Made by a program: the position numbers and the translations under genes. A DNA stretch of 64,000 bases from the NCBI GenBank assembly GCA_947085045.1, contig CAMTUU010000001.1, positions 1 through 64,000 of the forward strand, given 5' to 3'. The stretch is from Pseudolysinimonas_A sp947085045. GTDB lineage: Bacteria > Actinomycetota > Actinomycetes > Actinomycetales > Microbacteriaceae. Within the stretch, counting starts at the first letter, position 1. Every line of letters starts with the position of its first letter. The notes beneath the pieces are model-generated. The model was given only the letters and a program-made list of their open reading frames with translations, was not told the origin of the DNA and searched no databases. Positions 34,801 to 42,905 of the stretch are shown piece after piece.

Positions 34801-34962
34801 GACCAGCTCGACGATCGTCGTCGTCTTGCCCGAGCCCGGTGCCCCCAGCACGGCCGCCGACGCCGCGTCGGGCAACCCCACGACGGCGAGCTGCGACGAG
34901 TCGAGCAGCACAGGACCAACACCGTGACCCGAAAGGTCGCGATCGAAGCCCAGCCCACTCAC
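31849..34962 (-). CDS. adnA: AdnA-like helicase-nuclease subunit
   Basis: First subunit of an AdnAB-type break-resection complex, 1,037 residues. Walker A GAPGSGKT (40-47) is intact, but motif II reads VIVDDLPEA with DD in place of DE, and the region is far less conserved than in adnB, matching the degenerate lagging motor AdnA. The C-terminal PD-(D/E)XK nuclease shows RGTIDRVER and MIVDLKTG. The start is a GTG at 34962. DUF3107 is divergent with a gap of about 107 bases. PcrA-type helicase fusion is excluded by the nuclease domain. Confidence 0.85.
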   Translation of the reverse strand: MSGLGFDRDLSGHGVGPVLLDSSQLAVVGLPDAASAAVLGAPGSGKTTTIVELVGDRVLGRGWDPRSVLVLTSARPAAARLRDRLAVRLGVPTDGPLARTAPSLAYEIVGVSARAAGATPPRLLTGAEQDADVAALLDGHLESGTGPDWPEPLGPEVRRTARFRAELRDLFSRAIEQGVDARRLAELGRAADRPEWVAAAAFLDEYLDVAAGAREEQRDPSELMRLAVATLDAGQAGERVGALRLVIVDDLPEATEATLGLLAALARRGIPVIAFGDPDVAANAFRGGEPDALGRLASVLGIPVETLVLEVAHRPNTVLRALTSRVTERVGTAAAGAQRRAHTDREPSTRPPLGRIEAPTAARTAAVIARALREEHLLHGVPWSRLAVVVRSGASVPALARSLALAEVPTRTGGGGLALRDDAAARALLAVVETGIGRRTLDADLAAELLTGPFGGLDPIELRRLRIALRTEEAQAGTSRPSGELLVEALSAPGRFATIDAPVARTAERLAGTLDALRIADEAATAEDLLWLAWERSRLAKPWRAQALGGGVAAAEANRDLDGIVGLFAAAKRFAEHRVDNPAASVFFDTLRDAEVSEDLIAPTRADDAVLVTTPSGTVGLEFDTVVVAGLQDGAWPNLRPRGSLLAPQALARAAAGESGPLDERKLVLDDELRMFALAISRARDRVLLAAVVNDDESRSVLVDLLPPDVPVLAETVPFTLRGTTGRLRRVLTSRGVEPRTRAAAASSLARLAELGVPGASPDDWHGLLEPSSETPLFEGAQVRVRPSQLERFEESPLDWFLETIGGSTSTVQMNVGTILHWAMETAPSPDAAAVWERVESRWGELLFESPWLAEHHRRSARVLADGIAAYLGDFENAGGVVVGAEKEFELEVGSALVRGTIDRVERAADGSVMIVDLKTGNPETRQAKIDATAQLGAYQLAYREGKLDAVLEELGEHSPGGAKLLYVKSGVGGKKYREGVQAPLGDEGLEAFRERIRQVAIGMAAATFEGVLEVGGYGLGSVPELRLHRVGPVSGQ

Positions 34963-35069
34963 TCAGCCGAAGATAACCGCGACGGGTGACCCTGCCATCC
35001 ATTCGTCTGCTTTTCCGCCCCAGGCGAACCGGGACTTCCGCGAATGACCGGGCCATTACTCTGAACACC

Positions 35070-35294
35070 ATGGACATCCGCATCGGCATCGCCAACTCGC
35101 CGCGTGAACTGAACTTCGAGACGTCGCAGCCGGCGGCCGAGATCGAGAAGGTCATCTCGGCGGCCCTCGACTCGGACGCGAAGTTCATCAAGCTCTCCGA
35201 CGACAAGGGCAAGCTCTACATCGTGCCGACGGCGTCGTTCTCGTACCTCGAGGTCGGCACCGAGACCCGCAGCCGCGTCGGCTTCGTCGCCTGA
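35070..35294 (+). CDS. DUF3107 family protein
   Basis: Short conserved actinobacterial protein of 74 residues. The opening DIRIGIANSPRELNFET and the C-terminal SYLEVGTETRSRVGFV match the DUF3107 family, whose function is unknown; relatives are commonly found near adnAB. The start chosen is the ATG at 35070 directly before the conserved block; the longer frame upstream is not protein-like. It is followed by a small membrane protein in the same direction. Confidence 0.9.
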   Translation: MDIRIGIANSPRELNFETSQPAAEIEKVISAALDSDAKFIKLSDDKGKLYIVPTASFSYLEVGTETRSRVGFVA

Positions 35295-35319
35295 CCCCCC
35301 CTCACACTCGGAGCCCGCC

Positions 35320-35622
35320 ATGGAGATCGTCTACGCCGTCGTCGTCGGAGCCGGTGCCGCCCTCGTGCTGCGCTACCTGCTGCCCGGTCGTGACACCTAC
35401 GGTGTCGTGCTCCTCCCGGCGATCGGCGCGGCCGTCACCGCCGCCGTCTGGGCCGGGATGTCGTGGCTCGGCTTCGGATTCGAGGGAAACTGGGGCTGGC
35501 TCTGGCTCGCCTCCGTCGGCGGTGCGATCGTCCTCGCCCTGGCCGTTGGGCTGATCGTCGGCACGCGGCGCATGCACAGCGACGCCCACCGCCTGCACGT
35601 GCTGTCGGGCGGCAAGGCGTAA
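35320..35622 (+). CDS. small membrane protein, function unknown
   Basis: A 100-residue protein with three hydrophobic segments (IVYAVVVGAGAALVLRYLL, GVVLLPAIGAAVTAAVWAGM, LWLASVGGAIVLALAVGLIVG) and a basic tail. A GGAG ribosome binding site lies 7 bases before the ATG. It follows DUF3107 by 25 bases and is convergent with the ferritin-like gene. No family name is recognised. Confidence 0.7.
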   Translation: MEIVYAVVVGAGAALVLRYLLPGRDTYGVVLLPAIGAAVTAAVWAGMSWLGFGFEGNWGWLWLASVGGAIVLALAVGLIVGTRRMHSDAHRLHVLSGGKA

Positions 35623-35634
35623 CGCCTCGCGTTC

Positions 35635-36348
35635 CTAGGCCGTCAGGCCGAGGGCATCCATGCGGCGGGTGTGCGCCGCGATCAGCTCGGTGAAGATCGG
35701 CTCGACGCGCTCCTCGCCGTCGGTGCGACTCTCGAGGTCGAGTGCCGAGCGGGCGACGAGCATCGTGTCGCCGACGAGGCGACGACCCCACATCGCGAGG
35801 CGGGAGGCGAGTCGCGGGTTGCCGTCGATCGACTCGCGCAGCTCCTCGACGAGGAGGTCTTCGGCGTCGTCGTCGGCGAGCAGGGCCGAGATGCGGTCGG
35901 AGAGGCCGCCCGGGAGTCCGGCCGCCATGCCGGCGAAGAAGTCGAGCAGGAAGCCCGACGTCAGGTAGCAGGTGATGAGGATCTCGTGCCAGTCGTCGCC
36001 CTGGGTGCGGCGCTGGAAGTCGTCGAGCCTCGCGCGGTAGGGCTCCATCGCCTCGGTGGGATCGATGCGGCGGGTCTCGAGCTCGGCGAGCACGGCCTCG
36101 TGGATCTCCAGAACCTCCGCCGCGACGCGGCCGAGGCGGCTCTTGCCCGACACCGTCGGGGCCACCGCGGCGCCGCGTCCGAGGTTCTCGAACAGCACCA
36201 GCGTGAGATAGGCGAGCTGACCCAGGTAGGCTGGGGCACCGGGGGCGAGTTCGGCGAGTTCGACGCGCGTGGCCTCCACGGCCTCCGATCGGACCGGCCG
36301 GGTCACACCTCGGGCGCGGATCCGTCGACGACGCAGCCAGCCCAACAC
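35635..36348 (-). CDS. ferritin-like fold protein
   Basis: A 237-residue all-alpha protein of the ferritin-like (MiaE-like) superfamily widespread in actinobacteria. Helices contain spaced Glu, Asp and His residues (EVLEIHEAVLAELE, YLTLVLFENLGRGA, DDWHEILITCYLTSGF), consistent with a metal-binding four-helix bundle, although a full di-iron ligand set cannot be confirmed by eye. The GTG at 36348 starts the protein (VLGWLRRRR). It is divergent from the DEAD-box helicase with 76 bases between starts. Confidence 0.72.
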   Translation of the reverse strand: MLGWLRRRRIRARGVTRPVRSEAVEATRVELAELAPGAPAYLGQLAYLTLVLFENLGRGAAVAPTVSGKSRLGRVAAEVLEIHEAVLAELETRRIDPTEAMEPYRARLDDFQRRTQGDDWHEILITCYLTSGFLLDFFAGMAAGLPGGLSDRISALLADDDAEDLLVEELRESIDGNPRLASRLAMWGRRLVGDTMLVARSALDLESRTDGEERVEPIFTELIAAHTRRMDALGLTA

Positions 36349-36424
36349 GTCAACCAGCCTACTGTCACGGGATCACGATGATCCCCGCTGCCGGTGGGCA
36401 CCGCACAGCAGACAGGTAAACACT

Positions 36425-37888
36425 TTGACTTTCAGTGATCTCGGCGTCGACCAGGACATGGTCGACGCCCTCGCCGAGAAGGGCATCATCGAGCCCTTCG
36501 CCATCCAGACCCAGACCATCCCGCTCGGCCTCTCCGGCCAGGACATCATCGGCCAGGCCAAGACCGGAACCGGCAAGACCCTCGGCTTCGGGCTGCCGAT
36601 CATCCAGCGCCTCGGGCTCGATCCCGAACCCGGGGTCAAGGTGCTGGTCGTCGTCCCGACGCGCGAACTGTGCGTGCAGGTGGCCGAAGACCTCGAGCTC
36701 GCGACGAGCAAGCGTGCCACCAAGGTCGTCGCGATCTACGGCGGTAAGGCCTACGAGGGCCAGGTCGAGGCGCTCAAGGCGGGTGCGCAGATCGTCGTCG
36801 GCACCCCGGGACGCCTCCTCGACCTCGCCGGGCAGCGTCTGCTGTCGCTCGCCGGCGTCTCGGAGATGGTGCTCGACGAGGCCGACAAGATGCTCGACCT
36901 CGGCTTCCTGCCCGACATCGAGAAGCTGTTCGCGCAGACCCCGGCCGAGCGCCACACGATGCTGTTCTCGGCCACGATGCCCGGGCCGATCGTCGCGCTC
37001 GCCCGCCGGTTCATGAACCGCCCGATCCACATCCGCGCCACGGATCCGGATGAGGGCCTCACCCAGGCGAACATCAAGCACGTCGTCTACCGGGCGCACT
37101 CGCTCGACAAGGACGAGGTCGTCGCCCGCATCCTGCAGGCCGAGGGCCGCGGCAAGACCGTCATCTTCACCCGCACGAAGCGGGCCGCCCAGAAGCTGGT
37201 CGAAGAGCTCAGCGACCGCGGCTTCAGCACCGCGGCCGTGCACGGCGACATGAGCCAGGAGGCGCGCGAGCGCTCGATGGCGTCGTTCAAGGCGGGCAAG
37301 AAGGAGGTGCTGATCGCCACGGATGTCGCGGCGCGCGGCATCGACGTGAACGACGTGACGCACGTCATCAACCACACCATCCCCGAAGACGAGAAGACCT
37401 ACCTGCACCGCGCGGGTCGCACCGGCCGCGCCGGCAAGACCGGCATCGCCGTGACGTTCGTCGACTGGGCCGACATGCACAAGTGGGCGCTCATCAACCG
37501 CGCGCTCGAGATGGGTATCCCGGAGCCGACCGAGACCTACTCGTCGTCGCCGCACCTCTACGAGGAGCTCGACATCCCGGCGGGCGCGAAGGGGAGGCTG
37601 AAGTCCACCCCCGCCGCGCCGCACGTCGAGCGCGAGCCGCGCGCGGCATCCGCGGAGGGCGGCGACCGTCCCCCGCGCACCCGCACGCGTTCGCGCGGCG
37701 GCTCGAGCGGTGGCGGCAGCAGCCGCGGCCAGCAGGCGGCCTCGGCCGGTGCGACCACGGCCGACGGCGCCCCCCGCCAGGAGGGCGGCGGCACGCACGA
37801 CGGTTCGACTCCCGCACGCCGCAACCGCACCCGTCGTCGCCGCGGCGGCTCGGGCGGCGGCGCTCCCGCGGCTCCGCCCGCGGCCTGA
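36425..37888 (+). CDS. DEAD-box RNA helicase
   Basis: ATP-dependent RNA helicase of 487 residues. The Q motif (FAIQTQTIP), motif I AKTGTGKT (45-52), motif II DEAD (151-154), motif III SAT, and the C-terminal motifs ARGIDV and HRAGRTGRAGKTG are all present. The start is a TTG at 36425, because MTFSDLGVDQDMVDAL is the conserved opening and no ATG or GTG is nearby in frame. The last 90 residues are a basic, glycine- and arginine-rich tail typical of cold-shock and ribosome-assembly helicases, likely RNA-binding. Confidence 0.92.
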   Translation: MTFSDLGVDQDMVDALAEKGIIEPFAIQTQTIPLGLSGQDIIGQAKTGTGKTLGFGLPIIQRLGLDPEPGVKVLVVVPTRELCVQVAEDLELATSKRATKVVAIYGGKAYEGQVEALKAGAQIVVGTPGRLLDLAGQRLLSLAGVSEMVLDEADKMLDLGFLPDIEKLFAQTPAERHTMLFSATMPGPIVALARRFMNRPIHIRATDPDEGLTQANIKHVVYRAHSLDKDEVVARILQAEGRGKTVIFTRTKRAAQKLVEELSDRGFSTAAVHGDMSQEARERSMASFKAGKKEVLIATDVAARGIDVNDVTHVINHTIPEDEKTYLHRAGRTGRAGKTGIAVTFVDWADMHKWALINRALEMGIPEPTETYSSSPHLYEELDIPAGAKGRLKSTPAAPHVEREPRAASAEGGDRPPRTRTRSRGGSSGGGSSRGQQAASAGATTADGAPRQEGGGTHDGSTPARRNRTRRRRGGSGGGAPAAPPAA

Positions 37889-37952
37889 GTCCTCCCCCGG
37901 ATCGCGGTGTGCGAGCATCCCTCGTCTCGTCGTCGCCTGAGGGTATGAGTGT

Positions 37953-37965
37953 GGGGGTCTCCCCC
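37953..37965. terminator. possible hairpin after the DEAD-box helicase gene
   Basis: GGGGG (37953-37957) and CCCCC (37961-37965) with a 3-base loop lie between the convergent helicase and acyltransferase genes. It could act in either direction, but no T run follows on either strand. Confidence 0.3.
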
Positions 37966-37985
37966 TGGATCGCCTCGCGCGACCT

Positions 37986-38741
37986 CTAGTCGGCGTCGGG
38001 TCGCTGCGACCCGCGCTGCTCGACCTCGTCGAGACTCGGCGCCGTCCCACCGCGCCGCACCGGCTGCCACCACTTTCCCGCGCCGTCAACGGGGTAGATG
38101 TCCTGCAGGTGGTCGGTCATCGTCTGCAGGTTCGCGCGCAGGGCATCCGAGGCGTCATGGATGTCGTCGGACGCCCCGATGTGCACCGGATCGCCGATCG
38201 CCACGTACACGGGGACGCCGACCCGCTCGCGCTGCTTGCCCTTCGCCCCCTTGGTGAGGATGCGGTGGGCACCCCAGACGGCGACCGGGATGAGCGGCAC
38301 CCCGGCCTCCTGGGCGAGGCGCACCGCGCCGGCCTTGATCGGCTGCACCTCGAAGCTGCGGCTGACCGTGCCCTCCGGGAAGACCCCGATGAGTTCGCCG
38401 TTCTGCAGCGCGGTGATCGCCTCGTCGTAGGCGTGCGACCCCGCGGAGCGGTCGACGGGGATGTGCTTCATGTTGCGCATGAGCGCCCCGAGCGGCCAGC
38501 CCGTGAAGGCACCCTTCTTCGCCATGAACCGGATGCGACGCCGGTTGGCGAGCCAGGTCACCCATTCGACGATCGCGAACTCGAGGTAGCCGAAGTGGGT
38601 GATCGCGATCACCGCGCCGCCGTCGAGCGGCAGGTGCTCGCGTCCCGCGACGCGGAGCTTCACGCCCAGTACGCCGAACAGCAGCCGTCCCGCCGTGATC
38701 GCGCCGGTGTACACGGGCTCGTTGCGGTAGCGGCGGGGCAT
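37986..38741 (-). CDS. 1-acyl-sn-glycerol-3-phosphate acyltransferase (PlsC family)
   Basis: Membrane-associated acyltransferase of phospholipid synthesis, 251 residues. The glycerol-phosphate binding motif FPEGT is at 121-125. The catalytic H-x4-D motif appears as HFGYLE, that is His49 and Glu54, so the usual Asp is replaced by Glu. Further blocks are MAKKGAFTGWPLGALM and PLIPVAVWGAHRI. It is transcribed alone on the minus strand, convergent with the helicase gene. The family is clear; the acyl donor and exact substrate are not. Confidence 0.88.
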   Translation of the reverse strand: MPRRYRNEPVYTGAITAGRLLFGVLGVKLRVAGREHLPLDGGAVIAITHFGYLEFAIVEWVTWLANRRRIRFMAKKGAFTGWPLGALMRNMKHIPVDRSAGSHAYDEAITALQNGELIGVFPEGTVSRSFEVQPIKAGAVRLAQEAGVPLIPVAVWGAHRILTKGAKGKQRERVGVPVYVAIGDPVHIGASDDIHDASDALRANLQTMTDHLQDIYPVDGAGKWWQPVRRGGTAPSLDEVEQRGSQRPDAD

Positions 38742-38835
38742 TCCCCGACCTTAGCCCGGGCGGCCCGGCCGGGACTGGGGGTTGCCCCCTGAACCGGGGC
38801 TGGGGCGGAGAGGGTCGCGCTCCTAGCCTGGAGCC

Positions 38836-38955
38836 ATGAAACCGGGGGGCTTGGTGCTGGGCGCGTCGATCGCATCCGCCGCCGTCGCGTTCCTCGCCGC
38901 GGGGACCCTCGCCGTGGCGCAGTTCTCGATCCTGCTCGACGCCGCCGCCCGCTGA
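38836..38955 (+). CDS. possible 39-residue membrane peptide
   Basis: An ATG at 38836 opens 39 codons ending in TGA at 38953-38955. The product starts MKPGGLVLGASIASAAVAFL and continues with a hydrophobic stretch, ending in LLDAAAR, so it could be one membrane segment or a signal-like peptide. A GGAG lies 2-6 bases before the ATG, rather close. It sits between the divergent acyltransferase and the convergent PHP gene. Composition supports coding, but there is no homology to lean on. Confidence 0.42.
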   Translation: MKPGGLVLGASIASAAVAFLAAGTLAVAQFSILLDAAAR

Positions 38956-38971
38956 GCGACGCGGAGGAGCG

Positions 38972-39841
38972 TCAGCCCTCGAACGGTCTCGAGCCGGTGC
39001 CGAGGTCGACGATGCGGGCGTAGGCCTCGGGCGTCGTCGTGTTCTCGGCGAGCAGGTTCGGCTTGCCGAGCCCGTGGTAGTCGCTCGACCCGGTCACGAT
39101 CAGGTCGTAGCGCCGCGCGACGGCCGCCCACTTCTCGCGCGCGGCGGGCGGGTTGTCGCGGTGGCCGACCTCGACGCCGGCGAGCCCGGCATCCACCATC
39201 CGCCTCGTGCGCTTCTCGTCGAACAGCCGGTCCGGCCCGCGACCACCCGGGTGGGCGATCACCGGCACCCCGCCCGCGGCGACGATGAGCTCGACGCCCT
39301 CGAGCGGCTTCGGCGCCTCGTGCGGGCGGTAGTAGCCGCCCTGCCAGTGCAAGATGCTCTGGAACGCGGCACTGCGGTCGGCCACATGCCCACGGGCGAC
39401 GAGGGCGTCGGCGATGTGCGGCCGGCCGAGGGTCGCACCGGGCGCCGCCTGCGCGAGCACGTCGTCCCAGTCGAGCGCGTAGTCGACGGCGATGCGCTGC
39501 ACCATCGCCTCGGCGCGGTGCAGCCGCTCGGCGCGGATCTTCTCGGTCGCGGCGAGCAGACCCGGGTGCGCGGGGTCGATCAGGTATGCGAGGAGGTGCA
39601 CGCTCGCCCCGTGCAGCTGGGTCGAGAGCTCCATCCCGGGCAGCACGGTGAGATCGGTGCCCTCGGCGGCCGCGAACGCGGGCACCCAGCCGGCGGTGGA
39701 ATCGTGGTCGGTGATCGCGAGCACCCCGAGCCCGGCCGCGACACCCGCGGCGACCAGCTCGGCCGGCGACTCGGTCCCGTCGGACACGCTGCTGTGCGCA
39801 TGCAGGTCGATCGACGACGGTGCGTGCGGACTGCGGGGCAT
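38972..39841 (-). CDS. PHP-domain phosphoesterase
   Basis: Metal-dependent phosphoesterase of 289 residues from the PHP family. The metal motifs are DLHAHSSVSDGT, AITDHDS, GMELS, VIAHPGG and the C-terminal SSDYHG. This arrangement is that of 3',5'-nucleoside bisphosphate phosphatase/RNase AM-type proteins. The ATG at 39841 is preferred because the metal motif begins 12 residues later; upstream frame is a shadow. It diverges from the EEP-fold gene with 25 bases between starts. Confidence 0.88.
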   Translation of the reverse strand: MPRSPHAPSSIDLHAHSSVSDGTESPAELVAAGVAAGLGVLAITDHDSTAGWVPAFAAAEGTDLTVLPGMELSTQLHGASVHLLAYLIDPAHPGLLAATEKIRAERLHRAEAMVQRIAVDYALDWDDVLAQAAPGATLGRPHIADALVARGHVADRSAAFQSILHWQGGYYRPHEAPKPLEGVELIVAAGGVPVIAHPGGRGPDRLFDEKRTRRMVDAGLAGVEVGHRDNPPAAREKWAAVARRYDLIVTGSSDYHGLGKPNLLAENTTTPEAYARIVDLGTGSRPFEG

Positions 39842-39866
39842 CCGATCATCGTAGGCTCGAGCAGCT

Positions 39867-40886
39867 ATGTTCCGCCGTGTCCTCTCCGCCCTCGTCCTCG
39901 TGCTGCTCGGCGCGGTGCTCGTGATCGCGGCGTGGCCCCAGCTGCTCGGCATCCAGCGCGAGGTGATCGTCGTGCAGGCGACGACGATGCGCGGACTGCT
40001 CACCGCGGTCGCCCTGCTCGGCGCCGTGCTGTTCACGCTCATCGCCCTCGCCTGGCCGTCGGGGCGGCGGTTCGCCGGAGCGGTCGGGCTGCTCCTGCTG
40101 CTGTTCGCCGGCATCCAGCTCGCGGTGCTGACGACCCGGGGGGCCGGCGGCCTGGCGTTCGAAGCGAAGGCGCCGGGCGATCTCACCGTGCTCGCCTGGA
40201 ACACCCTCGGCGACGCCCCGGCGGTCGCGGTCACCGTCGACCTGGTCCTCACCGAGGCCGTCGACGTCGTCGTGCTGCCCGAGACGAGCCGTGCCTACGC
40301 CGACCTGGTGCGGGCGGAGCTGGCCGCCGCCGGGGCGCCGATGCAGGTCGTCGGGCTCTTCTACGACGAGATCTCGAAGGCGCGCTCGACGATGGTGCTC
40401 ATCTCGACGGACCTCGGCGAGTACACCCGCGACGACAGCGCCGGCGACACCGACACCCTTCCTTCCGTGCTCGCGGTGCCGGTCGACGGCACCGGCCCGG
40501 TCATCGTGGGGGCGCATCCGGTGGCCCCCGTACCGGGTGAGATGACGGGCTGGCGGCAGGGCCTCGACTGGCTGGCCGCTCGCTGCTCGGGCGAGAACGT
40601 GATCCTCGCCGGCGACCTCAACTCGACCCTCGACCACTACACCGGGCTGGCCGGCGGCTCCGACACCAGCGGCGGACTCGGCGGATGCCGGGACGCCGCC
40701 CGGGTGACCGGCAACGCCGCGGTCGGCACCTGGCCGGTGGAGCTGCCGACGCTGCTCGGCGCCCCGATCGACCACGTGATGGCGACGCCGAACTGGGAGG
40801 TCGCGGGCTTCCGGGTGATCACCTCGCTCGACGGTGCCGGCAGCGACCACCGTCCCGTCGTCGCGCGACTCCGTCCGGCGGAGTGA
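39867..40886 (+). CDS. membrane-anchored endonuclease/exonuclease/phosphatase family protein
   Basis: A 339-residue protein. The first 95 residues contain three membrane segments (VLSALVLVLLGAVLVIAAW, LLTAVALLGAVLFTLIALAW, AVGLLLLLFAGIQLAVL). The remainder is an EEP-fold domain, with LTVLAWNT, VVVLPETS, ILAGDLNST and SDHRPVVARL carrying the expected Asn, Glu, Asp-Asn and Asp-His residues. The catalytic domain probably faces outside the membrane (inference). It could be a lipid phosphatase or nuclease. It is directly upstream of pepP. Confidence 0.85.
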   Translation: MFRRVLSALVLVLLGAVLVIAAWPQLLGIQREVIVVQATTMRGLLTAVALLGAVLFTLIALAWPSGRRFAGAVGLLLLLFAGIQLAVLTTRGAGGLAFEAKAPGDLTVLAWNTLGDAPAVAVTVDLVLTEAVDVVVLPETSRAYADLVRAELAAAGAPMQVVGLFYDEISKARSTMVLISTDLGEYTRDDSAGDTDTLPSVLAVPVDGTGPVIVGAHPVAPVPGEMTGWRQGLDWLAARCSGENVILAGDLNSTLDHYTGLAGGSDTSGGLGGCRDAARVTGNAAVGTWPVELPTLLGAPIDHVMATPNWEVAGFRVITSLDGAGSDHRPVVARLRPAE

Positions 40887-40895
40887 CAATGGGGG

Positions 40896-42392
40896 ATGGC
40901 CGATTCGTCTTCCGCCCCCGCTCCTCGCACGACCGCGAACCGCTCGGCGCTGCCGACGGACACCGCGTTCCGCGACTACATCTCGGGCGCCTGGGCCGAC
41001 CGGCCGGATCTGACGCCGTCGCCCCGCGTCGCCGCCCCGTATGCGGCCGCCCGCCGCCTGCGCATCTCGGCCCAATACCCCGGGATGCGGCTGATCGTGC
41101 CGGCGGGGCCGGCCCGCGTCCGCTCGAACGACACCGATCATCCGTACCGCGCCCACTCGGCGTTCGCCTACCTCACCGGCTGGGGATCGGATGCCGTCCC
41201 CGACTCGGTTCTCGTCTTCGAGCCGTCCGACGAGGGCCACGAGGCCACGCTCTACTTCCTCGGGGCCGCCGGCCGCGACACGACCGAGTTCTACGCCAAC
41301 GCCGCGATCGGCGAGTTCTGGACCGGCCCGCGCCCGTCGCTCGCGCACGTCGCCGCCGACCTGGGGCTGCCGACCCGTGACCTCGCGCAGTTGGAGGTCG
41401 TGTTCGACCTCGTCGACGCATCCACTCTCATCGTGCGCGACGCCGACTCCGCGCTGACCGACCAGGTCGACGGCCGCCGGCTTCTGGCCGCGGAACTCGA
41501 TCCCGAGACGATGGATGTCGACAACCAGGCCGATTCGACCTTCGCGAGCGACCTCTCCGAACTGCGCTTCGTCAAGGACGACTGGGAGCTCGGCGAGCTG
41601 CGCGCCGCGATCGCCGCGACCAAGCGCGGGTTCGACGAGGTCATCGCCGAGCTGCCCACCGCGATCGCGACCGAACGCGGCGAGCGTGTCGTGGAGGGCA
41701 CCTTCGACCGTCGCGCCCGCATCGATGGCAACACGGTCGGCTACGACACGATCGCGGCGAGCGGCCCGCACGCCTGCTACCTGCACTGGACCCGTAACGA
41801 CGGACCCGTCGTGCCCGGCGACCTGCTGCTGATGGATGCCGGCGTCGAGCTCGACAGCCTGTACACCGCCGACATCACCCGCACCCTGCCGGTCGGCGGT
41901 CGCTTCACCGACATCCAGCGGAAGGTGTACGACGCGGTGCTCGAAGCCGCCGATGCCGCCCGCGCGATCGTCAAGCCCGGCATCCGGTTCCGCGAGATCC
42001 ACGCCGAGGCGATGCGCGTCGTCGCCGAGAAGACCGCCGAGTGGGGCCTGCTGCCGGGCACCGCGGAGGACTCGCTCGACGGCGGCCAGTGGCACCGGCG
42101 CTACATGATCCACGGAACGTCGCACCACCTCGGCCTCGACGTGCACGACTGCGCGAAAGCCCGCCGCGAGCTCTACCTCGACGGTGTGCTCGAACCGGGC
42201 ATGGTGTTCACGATCGAGCCGGGGCTCTACTTCCAGGCCGACGACCTCACCGTGCCCGAAGAGTACCGCGGCATCGGCGTGCGGATCGAGGACGACGTCG
42301 TCGTCACCGAGGACGGCTGCGACCTGCTCTCCGGCGGCATCCCGCGTACCGCGGATGCGGTGGAGGCATGGATGTCGTCGCTCAGCGCCTGA
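40896..42392 (+). CDS. pepP: Xaa-Pro aminopeptidase (M24 family)
   Basis: Metalloaminopeptidase of 498 residues that removes N-terminal residues preceding proline. The N-terminal AMP_N domain includes LIVPAGPARVRSND. The M24 metal ligands appear as MDAGVELDSLYTADITRTLP (two Asp), GTSHHLGLDVHD (His), FTIEPGLYF (Glu) and VRIEDDVVV (Glu). The start is the ATG at 40896, 9 bases after the EEP gene stop. It is convergent with the stress-protein gene, whose stop lies 3 bases away. Confidence 0.93.
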   Translation: MADSSSAPAPRTTANRSALPTDTAFRDYISGAWADRPDLTPSPRVAAPYAAARRLRISAQYPGMRLIVPAGPARVRSNDTDHPYRAHSAFAYLTGWGSDAVPDSVLVFEPSDEGHEATLYFLGAAGRDTTEFYANAAIGEFWTGPRPSLAHVAADLGLPTRDLAQLEVVFDLVDASTLIVRDADSALTDQVDGRRLLAAELDPETMDVDNQADSTFASDLSELRFVKDDWELGELRAAIAATKRGFDEVIAELPTAIATERGERVVEGTFDRRARIDGNTVGYDTIAASGPHACYLHWTRNDGPVVPGDLLLMDAGVELDSLYTADITRTLPVGGRFTDIQRKVYDAVLEAADAARAIVKPGIRFREIHAEAMRVVAEKTAEWGLLPGTAEDSLDGGQWHRRYMIHGTSHHLGLDVHDCAKARRELYLDGVLEPGMVFTIEPGLYFQADDLTVPEEYRGIGVRIEDDVVVTEDGCDLLSGGIPRTADAVEAWMSSLSA

Positions 42393-42395
42393 GCG

Positions 42396-42884
42396 CTACT
42401 CGGCGGGCTCAGGACGTGACAGCGCGTCCTGCGCCTTCGCGAGGTGCTCGCCCGCGACGAGCACCTGGTAGTTCGACGCGAGCACCTGGGTCTGCGAGTC
42501 GAAATCTCGGCTGCGGCGGGAGATGCCGTATGAGATCAGGCGGAAGAACATCCCGGCGACCGCGCCGATCAGCAGGGCCGCGATGAACAGACCCCAGTTG
42601 ATCGGGTCGGTGAAGAACGTCAGCAACAGTCCGACGAAGAGACCGAACCAGGCACCGCTCAGCGCGCCCTCGAGGGCGGCGCGGTTCCACGACAGCTTCC
42701 GGGTCACCCGCTCGACGGTTTTGAGGTCGTTGCCGATGATCGACAGGTCGGCGACGGTGAAGTCGGCCTTCGCCAGGCGGTCGACGACGGCCTGCGCCTC
42801 CGGATAGGTCTCGTAGGTGCCGAGCACGTCGCCCTTCGGCACGCGCTGCGGGAAACCGGGGCCACTGCGGAAGGGTGTGCTCAC
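42396..42884 (-). CDS. general stress protein, YflT-like domain with two membrane segments
   Basis: A 162-residue protein. The N-terminal half has the stress-protein domain GTYETYPEAQAVVDRLAKADF and LSIIGNDLKTVERVT, found in B. subtilis 17M-like proteins. Two glycine-rich membrane segments follow (GALSGAWFGLFVGLLLTFF and WGLFIAALLIGAVAGMFFRL). The role is unknown beyond frequent stress induction in relatives. It lies 21 bases downstream of the DHA2 exporter in the same direction. Confidence 0.82.
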   Translation of the reverse strand: MSTPFRSGPGFPQRVPKGDVLGTYETYPEAQAVVDRLAKADFTVADLSIIGNDLKTVERVTRKLSWNRAALEGALSGAWFGLFVGLLLTFFTDPINWGLFIAALLIGAVAGMFFRLISYGISRRSRDFDSQTQVLASNYQVLVAGEHLAKAQDALSRPEPAE

Positions 42885-42905
42885 GCGGTCAGTATCGCAG
42901 ACCGG

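Noticed and set aside
28133..34989. Plus-strand open frames of more than 1,000 codons opposite adnA and adnB
   Set aside because: They mirror the codon bias of the two helicase-nuclease genes and have no protein-like pattern.
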